From assembly GCA_947494645.1 (NCBI GenBank), contig CANLVO010000002.1:862359-926358 (forward strand): a stretch of DNA of 64,000 bases, in the 5' to 3' direction. The DNA is from an uncultured Litoreibacter sp. GTDB taxonomy: Bacteria > Pseudomonadota > Alphaproteobacteria > Rhodobacterales > Rhodobacteraceae. Below, piece by piece: positions 59,908 through 64,000 of this stretch; the stretch's first letter is position 1; each line of letters begins with the position of its first letter. Made by a program: the position numbers and the translations under genes. The notes below the pieces were generated by a model. That model worked only from the letters and a program-made list of their open reading frames with translations. It searched no databases and was not told the origin of the DNA.

Positions 59908-61302
59908 ATGGCACAAGAGACCGCGAAGTTCCTCGAAGGCAACCTGTTTCGCCACATCACGGTGATGTCGCTGACCTCCTCGGTTGGCTTGCTCGCAGTG
60001 TTTCTGGTCGATTTCGTCGACATGATCTTCATCTCGATGCTGGGCAATGCGTCGTTGGCAGCGGCCGTCGGCTATGCCGGCGCGATCCTGTTTTTCACCA
60101 CCTCGTTTGGCATCGGCATGGCAATAGCCGCAGGTGCCTTGGTGTCGCGTGCGCTGGGGCAGAATGACGAGGACCGCGCGCGGCAGTTGATCACCAACGG
60201 GCTGGTCTACGGCGTCATGTTTGGCTGCGCGTTCTCGTCGCTGGTGTGGCTCAACCTTGGGACATTGACCGCACTTGTGGGGGCCACGGGCGAGACACAG
60301 GAATTGGCGATTTACTACCTGCAGATCATTGTGCCCAGCCTGCCGTTTTTGCTGGTGGGCATGATGGGCGGGGCGATCCTGCGGGCGTATGGCGACGCGC
60401 GGCGCGCGATGATGGCCACGATTTATGGCGGGCTGGTCAATGCGGTGTTGGACCCGATCCTGATCTTCGGGCTGGATTTGGAACTTGTCGGTGCGGCTTG
60501 GGCCAGCGTCGCTGCGCGGGTCGCGATTGCCGCGACCGCGCTTTTGCCGATCATCCGCCATCACGGCGGCATTGGCGCGCCGCATATGCCCGCATTGTTG
60601 CGGGACTTCGTTCCGGTTTTCTCCATCGCGCTGCCTGCGATCCTGACACAATTGGCCACGCCCATCGGGCAGGGCTATGTCACCCGCGCCATGGCGGCTT
60701 ACGGCGAGGAGGCCGTGGCGGGCATGGCCGTCGTCTCCCGGCTGACGCCGGTGTCATTTGCGGTGATCTTCGCCTTGTCAGGTGCGCTTGGCCCGATCAT
60801 TGGGCAGAATTTCGGCGGCGGGCGGCATGACCGTGTGGGCCGCGCCTTTCGGGACGGGCTGCTTTTTATCGGGCTTTACGTGCTCTTCGTGAGCCTCGTG
60901 TTGTTCCTCTTGCGCGACCAGATCGTGGCGCTGTTCGGGGCGCAGGGGGTGGGTGTCACCCTGATCTATCTGTTCTGCGGCCCGCTTGCGCTCCTGTTCT
61001 ACTTCAACGGCGCGATCTTCGTGGCCAACTCTGCGTTCAACAACCTCGGCCATCCGTTCTACTCCACTTGGATCAACTGGGGACGCCACACGCTGGGCAC
61101 CATGCCGACGGTGGCTTTGGGGGCGTATCTGTTTGGGGCCGCTGGTGTGTTGATCGGGCAAGCCGTCGGAGGGGTGCTCTTTGCCGCCGTCGCTTTGTGG
61201 CTGGCGCGTCGTGTCATTCGAGACGGGGCAGGGGCAGCGGATCAAAGCGATCCGTTTGCGCGCGAAAGCCGGTTGATGCAGCTTTTGCATATGCGTCGCT
61301 GA
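59908..61302 (+). CDS. MATE-family multidrug/sodium antiporter
   Basis: 464-residue MATE-family membrane protein with twelve helices. Typical stretches are VSLVASVAFVDMIFISMLG-like wording at the start (FLVDFVDMIFISMLGNASL, about residue 30-48), PLPFLLVGMMGGAILRAYGDARRAM-like sequence near 150, and NFGGGRHDRVGRAFRDGL near 300. It follows glpK by 18 bp with a GGGGGA ribosome site, so it may be read through from the glp operon. Exported substrate unknown. Confidence 0.88.
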   Translation: MAQETAKFLEGNLFRHITVMSLTSSVGLLAVFLVDFVDMIFISMLGNASLAAAVGYAGAILFFTTSFGIGMAIAAGALVSRALGQNDEDRARQLITNGLVYGVMFGCAFSSLVWLNLGTLTALVGATGETQELAIYYLQIIVPSLPFLLVGMMGGAILRAYGDARRAMMATIYGGLVNAVLDPILIFGLDLELVGAAWASVAARVAIAATALLPIIRHHGGIGAPHMPALLRDFVPVFSIALPAILTQLATPIGQGYVTRAMAAYGEEAVAGMAVVSRLTPVSFAVIFALSGALGPIIGQNFGGGRHDRVGRAFRDGLLFIGLYVLFVSLVLFLLRDQIVALFGAQGVGVTLIYLFCGPLALLFYFNGAIFVANSAFNNLGHPFYSTWINWGRHTLGTMPTVALGAYLFGAAGVLIGQAVGGVLFAAVALWLARRVIRDGAGAADQSDPFARESRLMQLLHMRR

Positions 61303-61396
61303 CACCGCTCAATCCTGCGTGACAATTGCCGCAGTTCCCCTTGAACAGGCGGATGCAGGCCGTAAGCTGGCGCTCTATTCAAAAGGGAGATCGGCC

Positions 61397-61600
61397 ATGT
61401 CCGTCGCAAGAGTCACAGAAATCATTTCATCCTCGTCCAAAAGCTTCGAAGACGCCGTTGAAGTCGGCGTGAAACGCGCCTCCAAGACGTTGAAGAACGT
61501 CACAAGTGCCTGGGTACAGGACATGAAATGCACCGTCGATGACGGCAAGATCTCGGAATATCGCGTGATCCTGAAGGTCACCTTCGTTCTGAAAGACTAG
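61397..61600 (+). CDS. Dodecin, flavin-binding protein
   Basis: 67-residue dodecin that forms a dodecameric flavin store. The full family pattern is visible: MSVARVTEIISSSSKSFEDA, then KRASKTLKNVTSAWV and the C-terminal YRVILKVTFVLKD. ATG 61397 follows AAAGGGAGA; an open frame reaching back to 61319 is not family sequence. It lies in the MATE-to-reductase gap and probably has its own promoter. Confidence 0.92.
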   Translation: MSVARVTEIISSSSKSFEDAVEVGVKRASKTLKNVTSAWVQDMKCTVDDGKISEYRVILKVTFVLKD

Positions 61601-61624
61601 ACCAGTCCGGCCTGCGGCGACCCT

Positions 61625-62797
61625 CTAACCGGGTTGGCGCAGGCCCAATCTGTGCTTGGCAAAGCGCCACGCCAGGCGCGGCATCCGCCGCAAAAGCTCC
61701 CATCTCAGATCAGCGTAATCTGCCTCGCCTGCGAGCAGCTGCAGGTATTTCATCTGCAAATGCGAGCCCCGTGCAAAGGCTTTCTTGAAATAGCCCTGCG
61801 TAGCTTTGGGAAACATGATCAGCCGCCAGAGCCGCGCCTGATCAAGCGATTTCTGGATTGGGCGGATCAGCGGCTTGTAGCGTACCATCGCCGTCTCCGG
61901 TGCGTTTCTTGCAATGGCCTTTGCCGCTGCCTCTGCAGCCAATGCGCCGCTTTCCATGGCCAGCGCAATGCCCTCCCCGGTGATCGGGTCAACCAACCCG
62001 GCGGCGTCTCCGGTCAGAAGCACTGCGCCATGGCCTGGAGTTTTTTTGTAATCGCCGAAGGGCAGATATGCGCCTTTATAGCTGAGCGAGGCATCGGCCT
62101 GCGTCAGCGCCACGTAGCGTGACATGCTGGCCTTGATATCGGGGTTCTGCGGCGGCAGGCCGCAGATGCCGACGGTTCTGGTTTTGCGCTTGGGGAAAGA
62201 CCAGCCATAGCCCCATTCCGCCGCGTCGAAATCTATCTCGACCGCATCGTCATGAGCGGGTCCCAATGGGGTTTCGATCTCAAGCCCGAAGGCGGTTTTG
62301 TCCGGGTCAAACGCTTTGCCAAACAGCGCCCGCGCCACGACCGAGCCGACACCGTCCGCGCCGATCAGCACGTCATAGCCCAGCACCTCCCCGCCGCGGA
62401 GTTGCACGGTTCGTGCGACCTGATCAATCTGCGTGACCGCATCACCCAGATAGGGCACAGCCCCGCTGCTAACGGCTTTCTCATGCAGCATCGCATCGAG
62501 GTCGCGGCGCATGGTCAGGTGCATTTCGGGCGCGTTGGGGATGTCGGCCAAATGCGCGCCGCTGGCCGAAAACCGCATATGGGTGGAGGTCAGAAACAGA
62601 TCAGGGGTGATGTCCTGCCCGAAGATGTCGCGCAGCGCCTTGCGGCTGCGCCCGGTGAACAGCCCGCCACACAGCTTGTCACGCGGGAAGCTGGCCTTGT
62701 CGACTATCGCGGTCGTGAGCCCGTGCTTGCGCGCCTCCCGTGCGGCAGCGCTTCCGGCAGGACCCGAGCCTACCACAATGATGTCGAACCGTTTCAT
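61625..62797 (-). CDS. Geranylgeranyl-reductase-family flavoprotein
   Basis: 390-residue FAD-dependent oxidoreductase of the geranylgeranyl reductase/ChlP family. FAD motifs are VVGSGPAGSAAARE (residues 7-20), GADGVGSVVAR near 160, and LLTGDAAGLVDPITGEGI near 270. DKLCGG near 40 is a family feature. ATG 62797 gives the normal N-terminus. Such proteins reduce isoprenoid chains of lipids or pigments, but related members act on other unsaturated substrates. No photosynthesis gene is visible in the window, so the substrate stays open. Confidence 0.8.
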   Translation of the reverse strand: MKRFDIIVVGSGPAGSAAAREARKHGLTTAIVDKASFPRDKLCGGLFTGRSRKALRDIFGQDITPDLFLTSTHMRFSASGAHLADIPNAPEMHLTMRRDLDAMLHEKAVSSGAVPYLGDAVTQIDQVARTVQLRGGEVLGYDVLIGADGVGSVVARALFGKAFDPDKTAFGLEIETPLGPAHDDAVEIDFDAAEWGYGWSFPKRKTRTVGICGLPPQNPDIKASMSRYVALTQADASLSYKGAYLPFGDYKKTPGHGAVLLTGDAAGLVDPITGEGIALAMESGALAAEAAAKAIARNAPETAMVRYKPLIRPIQKSLDQARLWRLIMFPKATQGYFKKAFARGSHLQMKYLQLLAGEADYADLRWELLRRMPRLAWRFAKHRLGLRQPG

Positions 62798-62982
62798 GCG
62801 CTCAGGTGTATGGGGCCTTTGACGGGCATTCAATGCTTTGCCCCGCCGCAACGGCGCCTGCCTAAAGTTTTCGCAATTTCGCTGCCGATTTTTCGAATAA
62901 TCGTGGTTTCGAGCCTTGAGGTTTTGCAATTCGAATACAGCTTAGGTTAAGTAAGAAAACCCCGCTAATTCAGGAGCGTCAG

Positions 62983-64000
62983 TGTCCCTCTTTATTCTCG
63001 TTGCGCTGCCATTTTTCGGGGCACTCCTTCCGGGTTTGATGAATTCAGCGGGCCGCGCGTCTTGCGCTGGGGTGACCTTCACCGTCTCGCTTGTGGCCTT
63101 CCTGGGATTGCTGACCAACCTGCCCGCCGTTTGGGCGGGCGAGGTGGTGACCGCCCGGATCGACTGGCTGCCCTCGCTGGGGCTGAATTTCACCTTGATG
63201 CTCGATGGGTTGGGCTTCTTCTTCGCGCTGCTCATCCTTGGGATCGGGCTTTTGATCATCGCCTACGCGCGGCACTATCTCAGCCGCGACGACAATATGG
63301 GGGAGTTCTTCACCTATCTGCTGCTCTTTCAGGGCGCGATGGTGGGGATTGTTCTGAGCGATAACATCCTGCTTTTGCTGGTGTTTTGGGAGCTCACCTC
63401 GCTGTCGTCCTTCCTGCTTATCGGTTACTGGAAGCATCTGCCCGAAGGCCGCCAAGGCGCGCGCATGGCGCTGACGGTGACCGGCATGGGCGGGCTCGCC
63501 ATGATCGGCGGGATGCTCATTCTGGGCCAGATCGCGGGCAGTTACGACCTGAGCGTTATCTTGCAAAACCGGGAGCTGATACAGGCCGACCCCCTTTATG
63601 TGCCAGCGCTGATCCTGATCCTGATGGGCTGTTTCACCAAATCCGCGCAGTTCCCGTTCCACTTCTGGTTGCCCCACGCCATGGCCGCGCCCACGCCGGT
63701 CTCGGCCTATCTGCACTCGGCCACGATGGTCAAAGCGGGCATCTTCCTGATGGCCCGCATGTGGCCGGTTTTGTCGGGCACGCCGGAATGGTTCATGATC
63801 GTGACCACCGCGGGCCTTGTCACCATGGTTCTGGGCGCGGTGATTGCGCTGTTCAAGCATGACCTCAAGGCGCTTCTGGCCTTCTCGACGGTGTCCCATC
63901 TGGGTCTGATCACCATGCTATTGGGCACCGGCACCGCCTTTGGCGCCATGGCCGCGATGTTCCACATCCTCAACCACGCTACGTTCAAAGCCGCGCTCTT
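62983..64000 (+). CDS. Multisubunit Na+/H+ antiporter subunit A (MrpA/MnhA), N-terminal part
   Basis: First 339 residues of a large membrane protein related to NuoL; the gene runs off the right edge. HFWLPHAMAAPTPVSAYLHSATMVKAG is the core proton-channel motif (seen in two blocks around residues 229-255, with Lys 253 or so), and FWELTSLSSFLLIG near 130 holds the conserved Glu. The start is GTG at 62983, 7 nt after GGAG. MrpA proteins open six- or seven-gene operons for sodium/proton exchange, suited to a marine cell. NuoL of complex I is the alternative and would sit among nuo genes. Confidence 0.85.

Noticed and set aside
1-64000. Mobile island, prophage, CRISPR array, tRNA or rRNA genes
   Set aside because: No integrase, transposase, phage gene, regularly spaced repeat array or tRNA/rRNA sequence was recognised, and base and codon use look uniform throughout.

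Overview
The window looks like a chromosomal segment of a marine alphaproteobacterium of the Roseobacter group (Rhodobacterales). The base composition is high in GC. Gene content is typical of that group: two TRAP transporters, tauR/tpa/tauABC/xsc/pta, soeABC sulfite dehydrogenase, MocR- and IclR-type regulators, and periplasmic binding proteins whose signal peptides all end in ADGH. No rRNA, tRNA, CRISPR array, integrase, transposase or phage gene was seen. Coding density is high, with many 1-4 bp stop/start overlaps, and the only gene-free stretch above 300 bp is the tpa/tauA divergent region (41906-42412).

Layout. (1) 1-11603: an alpha/beta-galactoside locus. A leftward operon from 9603 encodes a CUT1 ABC sugar importer, a GH36 alpha-galactosidase, a short-chain dehydrogenase, KDPGal kinase and aldolase (DgoK, DgoA), an SMP-30 lactonase and a GH42 beta-galactosidase cut by the window edge. 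A divergent IclR regulator and the importer ATPase lie to the right. Together they suggest the oxidative De Ley-Doudoroff galactose route; the galactonate dehydratase is not visible. (2) 11707-12303: a membrane-anchored cytochrome c. (3) 12502-24933: a DeoR regulator, a TRAP transporter, then a tightly coupled operon of diheme peroxidase, YihV-like PfkB kinase, LacD/YihT-like class I aldolase, fucose-isomerase-fold isomerase, Gfo/Idh/MocA protein, mutarotase and GabD-like aldehyde dehydrogenase. I read this as a sulfoquinovose (sulfo-EMP2-type) catabolic locus. This is the most interesting part of the window and it is an inference. (4) 25032-28262: a divergent M19 dipeptidase-like protein with two uncharacterised proteins.

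(5) 28284-45617: a complete taurine/sulfoacetaldehyde module. A leftward xsc-pta-tauE-soeABC-YHS operon turns sulfoacetaldehyde into acetyl phosphate and sulfite and then exports or oxidises the sulfite. TauR, Tpa and the TauABC importer supply it from taurine. A nitroreductase/MarR pair (38752-40334) sits inside it. (6) 45701-55786: serine dehydratase SdaA, then genes for an unidentified substrate: tandem SnoaL protein, Asp/Glu racemase family, MarR, D-amino-acid dehydrogenase-like FAD enzyme, second TRAP transporter, BASS-type carrier and uronate-dehydrogenase-like protein. (7) 55980-64000: glpR/glpD/glpK glycerol genes, a MATE exporter, dodecin, a geranylgeranyl-reductase-family flavoprotein and the start of an MrpA/MnhA antiporter subunit.

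Taken together, the region could handle the head groups of thylakoid glycolipids: galactose from mono- and digalactosylglycerol (GH42, GH36), sulfoquinovose, and the glycerol released (glpDK), with sulfite disposal nearby. That reading is a hypothesis resting on gene families and proximity. Regulatory structure is visible in several places: paired palindromes for IclR, CGAAA/TTTCG words for the two DeoR-family regulators, paired 22-bp-spaced repeats before xsc and tpa, and hairpins behind four binding-protein genes.
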